DNA from: Blastocatellia bacterium | GTDB taxonomy: Bacteria; Acidobacteriota; Blastocatellia; UBA7656; JADIYM01 | NCBI GenBank assembly: GCA_016705245.1 | Contig: JADIYM010000002.1 | Span: 62,001-126,000, forward strand | Direction of reading: 5' to 3' | Length of the DNA stretch: 64,000 nt | In this document: piece by piece, positions 7,953 to 16,600 of the stretch | How the letters are laid out: each line of letters opens with the position of its first letter | How positions within the stretch are numbered: the stretch's first letter is position 1 | Translations under genes and position numbers: made by a program | Notes under the pieces: model-generated | The model's database searches: none | Seen by the model: the letters and a program-made list of their open reading frames with translations, nothing else | What the model was told of the DNA's origin: nothing

Positions 7953-9120
7953 CGTCCGCCTCGTCAGTCTGGGCCTCGGTCGCGCCGGTGTCGCGACCGT
8001 CAAGCGGATCGGTGACGCGGGTCGGCACCGGTGCCGCCGAGTCCATGGAATCCATGATAATGCGCGACGCCTCGATGAGCCTGGATGACCGTCGCCGCGG
8101 TTCCGCACCCGGCTCGGGCATGATCGAGAGATCGAGCTCGATCTCCTGAAGGACCTCGATGAGATCGGCGATTGATCGGTGACGTGCGTTCGGGTTGAGC
8201 TCGAGTGCGGTCAGCATCGCCTGCTCGAGAGCGCGCGGAATGCCGAGCTCCTTATTGAGGACCATGAGTGGACGTGGATCCTCCGTCAGGTAGACGGCGA
8301 TGTCGCCCTCGATGGATGCGTCCGAAAAGGGAATCCACCCACTGAGCATCTGATAACACAACGCGCCGAGCGAAAAGATGTCAGTCCGATCGTCGGCTTC
8401 GACGCCGCGTCCCGTGACGATCTCGGGGGCAAAGTAGTTGTCGTAGTTCTGGAGCCGGACGGCCCCAGCCGGAGCCGTCAGGGCGCGCGCGTTATGCAGC
8501 CGGATCGTCGTCGCAAGGCCGAAGTCCGCGAGCTTCACCGTGACGCCCCGCTCGGATCGATCGACGACGAGAACGTTCTCGGGAGTGATGTTTCCGTGAA
8601 CGAAGCCGGCCGAGTGAGCTCCCGTCAGGACGTCGGCGACGCGCAGGAGCGTCGAAACGACAAACGGCGGCTTGAGCGGCGCTTCGGTCGTGATCACGCC
8701 GTCGAGCGGGACTCCGGGAAAGTCGGCGCTCAGAAGGGCATAGCGACCGTCCTCGAGTTGAATCGGAATGTAGTCGCCGAGGACGTCCGGTTCGAGCAAT
8801 CCCTGTCTAAGCATCTCGGCGAGTTGTCCGAGCGCCGCGAAGACCTTCGAGTTGACGAGACCACGACGAAAGAGACGGAGGGCGAAAACCTCGCCGGGAT
8901 CGATGGCATCCTCGACTCTGTAGACCACGCCGAATCGATCCGTGCGGAGCCTGTCGACGACTCTCAGGCTCTCGTTGACGACCACGCCGAGCGGAATGTG
9001 CGTTTCGCTCGCGTGCGGAATCAACGACGCCCCGTCGGCCTTGCAGAAGCGAAGGTCGTCAACGTAGACCGTGTTGCACTTCGGGCAGACTGGCATTCGA
9101 TTGACGGCGACGAGCGCCAT
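7921..9120 (-). CDS. Kinase-fold protein with degenerate catalytic residues (likely pseudokinase)
   Basis: 399 residues. A short zinc-ribbon (CPKC at 12-15, Cys26) precedes a Ser/Thr protein kinase fold. DFG is intact in VKLADFGLA (Asp199), and helix F motifs are visible (DDRTDIFSLGALCYQML). The key catalytic positions are changed: the HRD loop reads HGNITPEN (Asn177 for Asp, Thr for Lys), the VAIK lysine is Arg82 (FALRLF), and the glycine loop (LRTDRFGVVYRV) keeps only one glycine. It therefore probably binds ligand or partner without phosphotransfer. The C-terminal tail is acidic and disordered. It overlaps the PEGA membrane protein downstream and starts ten bases after the reductase gene stops, so these are probably one operon. 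Confidence 0.8.
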   Translation of the reverse strand: MALVAVNRMPVCPKCNTVYVDDLRFCKADGASLIPHASETHIPLGVVVNESLRVVDRLRTDRFGVVYRVEDAIDPGEVFALRLFRRGLVNSKVFAALGQLAEMLRQGLLEPDVLGDYIPIQLEDGRYALLSADFPGVPLDGVITTEAPLKPPFVVSTLLRVADVLTGAHSAGFVHGNITPENVLVVDRSERGVTVKLADFGLATTIRLHNARALTAPAGAVRLQNYDNYFAPEIVTGRGVEADDRTDIFSLGALCYQMLSGWIPFSDASIEGDIAVYLTEDPRPLMVLNKELGIPRALEQAMLTALELNPNARHRSIADLIEVLQEIELDLSIMPEPGAEPRRRSSRLIEASRIIMDSMDSAAPVPTRVTDPLDGRDTGATEAQTDEADDDEPDATRPS

Positions 9121-9128
9121 TCCTCCGG

Positions 9129-10112
9129 TCAGGCATTCTTCCGAGCGACGGACAGCGTTTCGGCGATGCGACGGGCGACGATCGGTCCGACGCGAAGGGC
9201 TCCCTTCATGTGTGGCTCTCTCGTGATGTGTCCGGCGACGTAAAGGCCCGGGATGTTCGTCTCAAATGTGGCGGGATCGTACGCCGGCAATCCGTCCGCG
9301 TCGATACGAACACCGGCCCTCTCGAAAAGCGACAGGTCCGGCTTCGTGCCGAGCAGGGCAAAGATGGCGTCGCAGGCGACTTCGAGATGCGAGCCCGACG
9401 CAATCGAGAGCACAGCTGCGCGCTCCGATATCGACTCGACCGAGGCGTCGAAGTGCACCGTGAGACGACCGTTGCCAGCCAGCTCGCGAAGGGGGTCCGC
9501 TATCCACCACTTGATCTCGGCCCTGCCTGCCTCCGGATCGCGCTCGTAGCCGCGGCGGCGCATCGCCAGCGTCACTCGCGCGCCGACTTCCTCCAGAAAG
9601 AGCGCGGTTTCAGCCGCCGAGTTGCCGCTGCCGACCACGAGAACGTCGCGACCGGCATACGGAAATCCTTCGACGAAGCGGTATTCAACGCGCTCGTCGG
9701 ATTCGCCAGGAACCCCGAGCCGTTTTCGGAAGCCGTTGACGCCGGTCGCGACGAGTATGGTTCGCGACGCATGGGTTCCAGCTGAGGTCTCGACCTCGAA
9801 TCCGTCCGCGGTTGGACGGATGGCCCGCACCTGCTCTCCCGTGCGTACATCCAGCCCTGAGTCGACGACGAATCGGGCGTAGTGAGTCAACAGTTCTTCG
9901 CGCGTCGGCTTGGGGCCGCGCGGCGTCAGGGTACCCGGAGCAAGCTCGAGCTCGTCGGCCGTCGAGAAAAGAGGCTTGCCGATCGGGAACTGATGAACGG
10001 TCTCGGCGACTTGACCCCGCTCGAGGACGACGACATCGAGCCCGAGCCCGTGAGCCGCCAGTGCAGCCGAAAGTCCCGCTGGTCCGGCGCCGATGATCGC
10101 GAGATCGTGCAT
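9129..10112 (-). CDS. YpdA-like NAD(P)-dependent flavin reductase
   Basis: About 327 residues. FAD-binding GxGxxG is seen at the N terminus (LAIIGAGPAGLSAAL) and a second NAD(P)-binding motif at the middle (VVGSGNSAAETALF), in the thioredoxin-reductase-like two-dinucleotide-fold arrangement. The redox CxxC of thioredoxin reductase is absent, as in YpdA-type enzymes, which are thought to reduce bacillithiol disulfide. The C terminus has the expected NIPGLYVAGHI. The ATG at 10112 begins exactly at the beta strand of the first motif; a longer reading to 10250 adds an unconserved Arg-rich extension. The bacillithiol role is inferred from the family and not shown here, since no bshA/B/C genes are in view. 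Confidence 0.8.
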   Translation of the reverse strand: MHDLAIIGAGPAGLSAALAAHGLGLDVVVLERGQVAETVHQFPIGKPLFSTADELELAPGTLTPRGPKPTREELLTHYARFVVDSGLDVRTGEQVRAIRPTADGFEVETSAGTHASRTILVATGVNGFRKRLGVPGESDERVEYRFVEGFPYAGRDVLVVGSGNSAAETALFLEEVGARVTLAMRRRGYERDPEAGRAEIKWWIADPLRELAGNGRLTVHFDASVESISERAAVLSIASGSHLEVACDAIFALLGTKPDLSLFERAGVRIDADGLPAYDPATFETNIPGLYVAGHITREPHMKGALRVGPIVARRIAETLSVARKNA

Positions 10113-10314
10113 CGCTTCGTGAGAATACACGATTGAGTCTGACCGGTCAGCCAGCGAGCCCGGACGCGATGGCAACGCGCGCGAGTCGGAGACGCCGCGG
10201 CGAGAAAAGCGTCCGACGCCCCGGGGTCGGAATACCGCAGCGCGAGCCACGGCGGAACAAGCGTCCGCACGTTGTTGGGCGATTCGACAGCGGTCAGTAG
10301 CCTGACAGCCATGT

Positions 10315-11739
10315 TCACGACGGATGTTTGACGACCTCCCTCGGGCCGTTCACGGCCGACGACGCGACTCCATAGCGATCGAGCAGGGCATCGGCCGCGC
10401 GGTTGCCGCTCGATACGGCTCCCTCCATCGAGTCGTAGAACCGCTGCCTGGTGTATCCGCCCGCGAGAAAGAGATTCGAGATCGGCGTCGCCTGTGTTGG
10501 ACGATAGCGGTCGAGTCCTGGTGCAGGCCGATAGACGGACTGTGGAATCCGGACGACCGTCGACTTTACGACCGAGGCGGATGCCGTCGCTTCGGGAAAG
10601 CAGGATGCGATGTCGGCCGAAACCCGTCGAACGATCTCGATGTCGTCCAGGCCCATCAGGTCCCTGGCAGGCGCCACGACGGCCTCGATTCGTGAATTGC
10701 CGTGAACGCTATATTCAGGAGTCGTGTTGCCGAGATCGGCGTAGACCGGAATCCGTCCGTCGGGGCAGAAGAGAATGTTGTCGATGTGAGTGATCTGGCG
10801 GTCGTACCAGAGCTGCACGGTGATGACGGGAACGCCATCGAAATGGTCGAGATTCGCAAAGAACCCTTCCGCCCGGAGCTCGTCCGGAATGACGCGTCGC
10901 AGGTTGTGAATGGGCAGCGCCAGCACGAACGCATCCGCCTGGAATCGTTCGCCCGCCGTTGACTCGATCCACGAGATCCGGCGGTCTTCGGACAGTCCCA
11001 TCGACCGCACTCCTGTCCCGGTCCGGATCCGTCCGCCGCGTCGAACGATGTCGTCGGCTAACGGTCCGGTCAGTTTTTCGGCTGGAGAGCCAGAAAGAAA
11101 ACCCATCTTCGACGCATCGCGCGCGCGCAGAAACGTCCCCGATACGTCGACTACGATCTTTGCCGAGATTTCTTCCGGGGGGAGGAACTTGAGCGCAAGC
11201 GTCATCGGGACGAACATCCGCTTCAACATCTTGTCGGAGATGCCGAACGAGTGATGCCAATCCTGATAGCTCATCCGATCGATGTCGTCGTAGTAGGCTT
11301 CGCCGCCGAAGAGGATCGGCTTGAGCGCCCTGGCGAGCGACAACTTCTCTGGAATGGAGAAGTAGTGGTTCTGAAAAACTGCCGGCATCAGATGGAGCGG
11401 ACTCGGAAGTTTCGCGGTTCGAAACTCGAAGCTGTCGCCGCCGGCCATCGTGTACTTCAGGACGTGGTCCTTCCAGAGAATCTCGTCGTAGACGCCGAGC
11501 TCGCGCATCAGCTCGAAGATCTCTTCGTAGGCCCCGAAGAACGTGTGAAGACCGGTCTCGACCCAGTCCCCATCGTCGTCGCGCCACGCCGACACCTTGC
11601 CACCGAGGAGTTCACGCTTCTCGAGGAGCTCGACGTCGTGCCCTGCCATGAGAAGGCGTCGCGCAGCCGTCAAACCCGCCAGTCCGCCGCCAGCGACGAC
11701 GATGGATCGCCGCATTCCGCGCTCTTCTGGATTCGTCAT
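10315..11739 (-). CDS. Phytoene desaturase-like FAD oxidoreductase (plant/cyanobacterial type)
   Basis: About 474 residues. The N-terminal FAD motif is VAGGGLAGLTAARRL, followed by LLGGKVSAWRDDDGDW and ETGLHTFFGAY, a pattern very close to cyanobacterial and plant 15-cis-phytoene or zeta-carotene desaturases and distinct from CrtI. The C terminus has NLFLAGGYTRQRFYDSMEGA with the conserved flavin-contact region. It would remove hydrogens from a C30 or C40 isoprenoid at the membrane surface. Squalene or hydroxysqualene oxidation is an alternative, since HpnE enzymes belong to the same superfamily. No phytoene or squalene synthase adjoins it. Two starts are plausible: 11739 (MTNPEE) and 11715 (MRRSIV). 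Confidence 0.8.
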   Translation of the reverse strand: MTNPEERGMRRSIVVAGGGLAGLTAARRLLMAGHDVELLEKRELLGGKVSAWRDDDGDWVETGLHTFFGAYEEIFELMRELGVYDEILWKDHVLKYTMAGGDSFEFRTAKLPSPLHLMPAVFQNHYFSIPEKLSLARALKPILFGGEAYYDDIDRMSYQDWHHSFGISDKMLKRMFVPMTLALKFLPPEEISAKIVVDVSGTFLRARDASKMGFLSGSPAEKLTGPLADDIVRRGGRIRTGTGVRSMGLSEDRRISWIESTAGERFQADAFVLALPIHNLRRVIPDELRAEGFFANLDHFDGVPVITVQLWYDRQITHIDNILFCPDGRIPVYADLGNTTPEYSVHGNSRIEAVVAPARDLMGLDDIEIVRRVSADIASCFPEATASASVVKSTVVRIPQSVYRPAPGLDRYRPTQATPISNLFLAGGYTRQRFYDSMEGAVSSGNRAADALLDRYGVASSAVNGPREVVKHPS

Positions 11740-11874
11740 GTGAAGTAGGAAATCGCTCCTGACCGAATTTGAAATCACAGTAGCATCAAACCGCCCATTT
11801 CGACCATTGGTTGAATTGAATGCAAGGGTGAGCGGAAGCCCCGAAGTCTCCGCAAACGACGGAAAGAGCGCGGT

Positions 11875-11904
11875 TTGACAACTTCTGACGGTGCAAAGTA
11901 CAGT
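11875..11904 (+). promoter_or_regulatory. Sigma70-type promoter of lepB
   Basis: TTGACA (11875-11880) and TACAGT (11899-11904) are separated by 18 bases, about 36 bases before the chosen lepB start. It lies in the short divergent region shared with the desaturase-like gene. Confidence 0.55.
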
Positions 11905-11939
11905 CGTTTGCCGTTTGAGTGAACAAACGCAGCGAGGGA

Positions 11940-12596
11940 ATGGTGACAGAACACGAAGCGAGCGATGTCTTGCCGGCGATCACGACGACCGACGGCATCG
12001 AGCTTTCACCGGCCTCCATCGAGAAGCCGATTCCGTCCGTACACGTATGGGGAGAAGCGAAAGCCCTCATCCGGGACGTTTTGTTCGCCGCGCTGACTGC
12101 CGTACTTCTCGTTGTATTCATAATTCAGCCGGTCAAGGTCGAAGGGACGAGCATGCTCCCTCGCCTGCACGATGGCGAGCGGATCTTCGTCAACAAGTTT
12201 GTCTACGCCGGGAACGACCTGCCCTGGGCGGGATTCTCGATCGGGCGTCCCATCGCGAGGGGCGACGTGGTTGTCTTCTGGTATCCCCGGGACCCCGGGA
12301 AATCCTTCATCAAGCGGGTGATTGGCCTGCCGGGAGAAACGGTCCGCATCGATACCGACGGAAAGGTGTTCATCGACGGCAAGCTGCTCGACGAGCCTTA
12401 CCTCTCTCCTGAGTTTGCGAGTGCGCCGCAGCGGTCGATCGTGAAGACGGTCAAGGCGCATCGGTATTTCGTGATGGGCGACAACCGGGACCACAGTAAC
12501 GACAGTCGTCACTGGGGACAGGTGCCGGAGAAGTACATCTACGGTCAGGCGTGGTTTCGGTACTGGCCCTTGACCGGACTCGGTACGGTCGAGTGA
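11940..12596 (+). CDS. lepB: Signal peptidase I
   Basis: About 218 residues. It cleaves signal peptides from exported proteins at the outer face of the inner membrane. One N-terminal membrane helix (DVLFAALTAVLLVVFIIQP) is followed by the catalytic Ser in VEGTSMLPRL and the general-base Lys in SFIKRVIGLPGE; the box E motif GDNRDHSNDSRHWG is intact. The upstream GAGGGA lies next to an ATG at 11940 and a GTG at 11943; a further GTG at 11919 has no binding site. A membrane TPR gene and carA follow on the same strand. Confidence 0.95.
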   Translation: MVTEHEASDVLPAITTTDGIELSPASIEKPIPSVHVWGEAKALIRDVLFAALTAVLLVVFIIQPVKVEGTSMLPRLHDGERIFVNKFVYAGNDLPWAGFSIGRPIARGDVVVFWYPRDPGKSFIKRVIGLPGETVRIDTDGKVFIDGKLLDEPYLSPEFASAPQRSIVKTVKAHRYFVMGDNRDHSNDSRHWGQVPEKYIYGQAWFRYWPLTGLGTVE

Positions 12597-12624
12597 ACGA
12601 GAGGCCCCGCGACGCTGGCGAGCC

Positions 12625-13845
12625 ATGGGATATCTGAAGCAGCTCGTGCGATTCGCTTACGACCCGGTCGGCGCTTCGGTGTCACTTCGTGCAAGTCGAC
12701 CGGTTGGAGTGGCGTTCTTTACGGCCTTTGGCGCCACGGCCGTATACGGGCTCGTCCTCAGTGGATTTCCGCGCGACCTCCTGCAGATTCTGAGACTCGG
12801 AAGCCGTGATACAGGTGCTGCCTTCATTCTTCTGCAGCATCTCTCTGTTGTGTCTCGCGCGCTGATTCCGATCCTTTTTCTCGTTGGAATCTACGTTCCG
12901 GTGACGCTTCTCATCCTGGGCGCGCTGATTCCGCGTGAGAGCGCACGAGAGGTACTGCGTCGCGAGTATGGATCGTCGATCGCTGCAAGCCTTTCGGCGT
13001 GGGCAGCGGTGTTTCTCGTCTGGTCGGTCCTGGCAATGCTGTTCGCGGATCCGTATCGACCACGGAGCGCGTCGATGTGGACGCTCTGGCCGATCCTGGG
13101 CTTCATCGTGCCGTACGTCATCGGCTTTGCACCGATCTCGGGAGCCGGCTGGTGGCGATCGACGCTGGCAGCTGCACTCGCCTCACCGTCCCTGGTTCTC
13201 CTGCCGCTGGCGGCGTGGGCTTCCTACCTGGCCATGTCGCCGTTCATTCTCGTAATCCTCTTCTTCATCTTCCGGGGGGTGTGGCGAGACTGGTCGAGCA
13301 CGAGAGATGCCAGACTGAAATACGAGCAGAACCTCAAGGCATCCACGCTCAATCCGGCGGACGGCGAGGCGCACCTGAATCTCGGCATCATTCTCGAGGA
13401 ACGGGGCGAGACGGCCGAGGCCGTCGAACATTACCGGAAGGCGGTCGAGATCAATCCGGACGAGGCGGACGCGCACTTTCGACTTGGCTGCATTGCGCGC
13501 CGCGAGAAGCGATACGCAGTGGCCATCGACCACTTCAACAGCGTGGTGGGCGTTGATGAGAACCACGCCCAGTCAGAGATCTGGCGCGAGGTCGGTGCCA
13601 CGTATCTTGATGCCGGCCAGCTGGAGGATGCCCGGTCGGCATTCGAGCGGTACGCCGATCGTCGCCCGACCGATGCGGAAGGCCTGTATTTTCTTGGCGT
13701 GACGCTGGCGCGCCTGAACCTCGTCGACGAAGCGCGTGAAGTCATGCGAAATGTCGTCGACACGGTGCAGAGTGCGCCGTCATTCAAGTTTCGGCGGGAG
13801 CAGCGCTGGCTGCACGAGGCCGAGGAGTTCCTGAAACAGAAATGA
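12625..13845 (+). CDS. Membrane protein with Yip1-like and TPR domains
   Basis: 406 residues. The N-terminal half (about 1-225) has five or six hydrophobic membrane segments resembling a Yip1-type domain (FFTAFGATAVYGLVLSG, LPLAAWASYLAMSPF). From about 240 there are four TPR units (LNLGIILEERGETAEAVEHY, AHFRLGCIARREKRYAVAI and so on), predicted to face the cytoplasm. It probably acts as a membrane-bound scaffold; the partner is unknown. The stop codon overlaps the carA start by four bases (ATGA), which implies coupled translation, though a functional link with pyrimidine/arginine synthesis is not evident. Confidence 0.75.
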   Translation: MGYLKQLVRFAYDPVGASVSLRASRPVGVAFFTAFGATAVYGLVLSGFPRDLLQILRLGSRDTGAAFILLQHLSVVSRALIPILFLVGIYVPVTLLILGALIPRESAREVLRREYGSSIAASLSAWAAVFLVWSVLAMLFADPYRPRSASMWTLWPILGFIVPYVIGFAPISGAGWWRSTLAAALASPSLVLLPLAAWASYLAMSPFILVILFFIFRGVWRDWSSTRDARLKYEQNLKASTLNPADGEAHLNLGIILEERGETAEAVEHYRKAVEINPDEADAHFRLGCIARREKRYAVAIDHFNSVVGVDENHAQSEIWREVGATYLDAGQLEDARSAFERYADRRPTDAEGLYFLGVTLARLNLVDEAREVMRNVVDTVQSAPSFKFRREQRWLHEAEEFLKQK

Positions 13846-14999
13846 CCGAAGCAATTCTTGCGCTCGAAGACGGCCGGGTGTTTCGCGGACGCGCGTTTGG
13901 AGCGCGAGGCGAACGTTGCGGCGAGGTCGTGTTCAACACGTCGATGACCGGGTACCAGGAGATCCTCTCGGATCCGAGTTACGCTGGACAGATCGTCGTG
14001 ATGACCTATCCGCTAATCGGCAACTACGGCGTCAATCGTGACGACGTCGAGGCCCGAGGGGTTTTTCTCGAGGGGTTTGTCGTGCGCGAGGTGAGCCCGA
14101 CCGTCAGTAACTGGCGATCGTCCGGATCGCTGGATGACTATCTCATCGCCAACGGCATCGTGGGGATTTCCGAGATCGATACAAGGGCGCTCGTGCGCCA
14201 TATTCGTGACAAGGGAGCCATGCGAGCGTGCCTCTCTACGGAGACGACGGATGCGGCCGAAGCGGTCCGCAGGGCGACGTTGATTCCCGAGATGGTCGGC
14301 CGCGAACTGGCGTCGTCAGTGTCGTGCGAGGACAGCTACGAATGGCACGGCGAGGCCAACGAGCATCCGTATGGAGCCCCTGCTCCTTCAGTTACAGACT
14401 CCGACACGAAGGCGCTACGGATCGTCACGCTGGACTTTGGCGTCAAGTACAACAGCTTGCGATATTTACGGGCGCTTGGCTGCGAAGTGACGGTGTTGCC
14501 GTCGACCGCGACTGCTGGCGAGATCCTGGAGCTCGAACCGGACGGGCTCTTTATCTCCAACGGGCCCGGCGATCCAGCGACGCTCGAGGGGCCCATCTCG
14601 GCCATTCGCGAGGTCGTCGCCGCGGGTGTCCCGACGTTCGGCATCTGCCTCGGTCACCAGTTGCTTGGCCACGCTCTCGGCGGGCGGACGTTCAAGTTGC
14701 CGTTCGGGCATCACGGCGGGAACCACCCGGTCAAGGACCTCAGGACCGGCCGTGTCGAGATCACGGCCCAGAATCACGGTTTCGCGGTTGATGCCGCATC
14801 ACTTCCCGGCGATGTCGAAGTGACGCACATGAATCTCAACGACAACACCGTCGAAGGCATGCGGCACCGGTCGCTCCCCGTCTTCTCGGTGCAGTACCAT
14901 CCCGAGGCCGGACCTGGCCCTCACGACTCCGAACATCTCTTCATCGACTTCGTCCGGCTGATTCGCGCTCGCCCGTCTTCGCGCCCCGCCGGAGTTTAG
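13842..14999 (+). CDS. carA: Carbamoyl-phosphate synthase small subunit
   Basis: 385 residues, the normal length. CarA hydrolyses glutamine and passes ammonia to CarB to make carbamoyl phosphate for pyrimidines and arginine. The N-terminal interaction domain (LALEDGRVFRGRAFGA, FNTSMTGYQEILSDPSYAGQ) is followed by a class I glutamine amidotransferase domain with the nucleophile Cys in FGICLGHQLLGHALGG and the His/Glu pair in VQYHPEAGPGPHDSEH. It overlaps the preceding gene by four bases. carB is not adjacent: the next gene is convergent, and the two stop codons overlap by sharing TTTAG. Confidence 0.97.
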   Translation: MTEAILALEDGRVFRGRAFGARGERCGEVVFNTSMTGYQEILSDPSYAGQIVVMTYPLIGNYGVNRDDVEARGVFLEGFVVREVSPTVSNWRSSGSLDDYLIANGIVGISEIDTRALVRHIRDKGAMRACLSTETTDAAEAVRRATLIPEMVGRELASSVSCEDSYEWHGEANEHPYGAPAPSVTDSDTKALRIVTLDFGVKYNSLRYLRALGCEVTVLPSTATAGEILELEPDGLFISNGPGDPATLEGPISAIREVVAAGVPTFGICLGHQLLGHALGGRTFKLPFGHHGGNHPVKDLRTGRVEITAQNHGFAVDAASLPGDVEVTHMNLNDNTVEGMRHRSLPVFSVQYHPEAGPGPHDSEHLFIDFVRLIRARPSSRPAGV

Positions 15000-15958
15000 C
15001 CCTGTCCTTTTCGAGTCGCCGCGGCGATTCCGATACCCGCCAGCGCGGCAACGATGACGCCGCCGAGCACCCAGAGTAGCCAGCTCGAGGAATCAGTGGC
15101 CGGCGGGACCGCGGCCGCTGAGTTGGTGTTCGAGACGACCGCTGCAGGAATCGGAACTCCCGCTATCCCCGAATTGGAGTTCGATCCGGCGTTCGTGTTC
15201 GCGTTGAGATCGGGCATCAGGGTCGCCACGATAGTGGCCGGCGCGTCCGCGTCAACCTCGATGTCTTTCTCGAACGGGAGGAATCCGGTCGACTCGACTC
15301 GGATCTTGCGTGGTCCGACGGCGACGTCGCGGAGCACTGCGCGGCCCTGGGAATTCGCGATTCCGGCGGCCTTGCCGTCAACGAAGATCCGCGCATCCGG
15401 CGGCGCTCCGGTGACGGTCACCGTCTGCTTTTCGCCGGCATTCGCGTCGCCGGTGCTCGTAACATCGACGGTAAATGACACGTCGACCGTCGAAGGCGGC
15501 AGGCACTGGTCGTCATTGCACGCCTGGAACTCGACCTTGGCCGGAATCGTCGTGACGCCGACGGGTGCCGCGGCATCGGCCTTGAGTGTCACCGCGATCT
15601 GCGCATTCCCGTCGTAGACAGCAATCGGCGTCTCGGAAAAGCTGAACGAGCCCATGCGCGACTTCGGATACGACGAACGCACGATGCTGAATCCCTTCGG
15701 TGCGCTGACGGTGGCCGTAGTTCCGATGAGGTAGTCCTCGGACGGCTTCTGCGCGTTGATGTGGTAGCCGGATCTGATCCGCAACGTGATCGTGGCCGCA
15801 AAGGTCTCGCCTGCGGCAACCGGGGCGGCGGGGCCGGCGGCTTCCACGGTGACGACGGACTTCGAGCTCGTCTGCGCCGTGGCAACCGGTGAAAGGACGA
15901 GCGCGACGGTTGAGAGAACGGCAGCGTGTACGATCGATCGTGCGATTGTCGGTGTCAT
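14996..15958 (-). CDS. Secreted/anchored protein with DsbD-alpha-like and PEGA domains
   Basis: 320 residues. An N-terminal signal sequence (AAVLSTVALVLSPVATAQ) is followed by an immunoglobulin-like domain resembling the N-terminal domain of DsbD, with the paired cysteines in QACNDDQCLPPSTV. Next come a PEGA domain (GAPPDARIFVDGKAAG, VGPRKIRVESTGFLPFEK), an Asn/Ser-rich linker and a C-terminal membrane helix (LLWVLGGVIVAALAGIGIAA) ending in basic residues. This suggests a periplasmic thiol-redox domain tethered to the membrane. The start at 15958 is chosen because the signal sequence begins there. A methyltransferase gene lies 17 bases upstream on the same strand, so the two are probably co-transcribed. 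Confidence 0.75.
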   Translation of the reverse strand: MTPTIARSIVHAAVLSTVALVLSPVATAQTSSKSVVTVEAAGPAAPVAAGETFAATITLRIRSGYHINAQKPSEDYLIGTTATVSAPKGFSIVRSSYPKSRMGSFSFSETPIAVYDGNAQIAVTLKADAAAPVGVTTIPAKVEFQACNDDQCLPPSTVDVSFTVDVTSTGDANAGEKQTVTVTGAPPDARIFVDGKAAGIANSQGRAVLRDVAVGPRKIRVESTGFLPFEKDIEVDADAPATIVATLMPDLNANTNAGSNSNSGIAGVPIPAAVVSNTNSAAAVPPATDSSSWLLWVLGGVIVAALAGIGIAAATRKGQG

Positions 15959-15974
15959 AGGCGTGTAGATACGT

Positions 15975-16592
15975 TCAGGTCGCGGAAATGGCTTCAATTT
16001 CGACGAGTATTCCAGCAAATCGGGAAGAGCGACGGTCAATGCGCAATCCAGCGCCGTCCAGCATCGATTCCGTGCGCCGATTCAGGTTACAACCGCCCGC
16101 GACGATGCGCTGCAGCGGATTGGCGAGATCCTGCGCAAATCCGACCAGCGACGCCGAGCTTCGGACGTGTTCGAGAAAAAGCGCTCGGCCTCCCGGAACG
16201 AGCACTCGAACGAGCTCGGCGAGCGCGACCTCGGGGCGCGGAATCGTGCAGAAGACGAGCGTCGCGATGACAGTGTCGAAGAGTCCGGATCGGAAGGGCA
16301 GCGCTTCGGCGTCGGCAACCGTCAGATAGACCGGGACCGAGCGATTACGGTCGGACGATCGTTCGAGCATCCGAATGTCGCGATCGACGCCGATCACCCG
16401 GCGAACCGGCGGTACGAAACAGCCGAAGTTGCTTCCCGTGCCGGCTCCAAGATCGAGTACGAGGCCCGTCGCCTTGCGAATCAGGCGGTTCCGGGCCTCC
16501 GCGAATGCGACTCGCTCGAGCGGCGCAAGGCAGCGATCGTAGTTCCGGACGAACCGGTCGTCGAAGAATCCGCGTACGCCGCCCCCACCCAT
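15975..16592 (-). CDS. Class I SAM-dependent methyltransferase (UbiE/Methyltransf_11-like)
   Basis: 205 residues. The S-adenosylmethionine-binding motif I is VLDLGAGTGSNF; motif II is VIGVDRDIRMLERS; the post-motif ADAEALPFRSGLFDTVIATL and VLVPGGRALFLEHVR complete a standard type 11 methyltransferase. Proteins of this kind methylate small molecules or lipids; the sequence shows no substrate. It lies upstream of the DsbD-alpha/PEGA protein with 17 bases between them and is probably in the same transcript. Confidence 0.85.
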   Translation of the reverse strand: MGGGGVRGFFDDRFVRNYDRCLAPLERVAFAEARNRLIRKATGLVLDLGAGTGSNFGCFVPPVRRVIGVDRDIRMLERSSDRNRSVPVYLTVADAEALPFRSGLFDTVIATLVFCTIPRPEVALAELVRVLVPGGRALFLEHVRSSASLVGFAQDLANPLQRIVAGGCNLNRRTESMLDGAGLRIDRRSSRFAGILVEIEAISAT

Positions 16593-16600
16593 GGCCGGCG

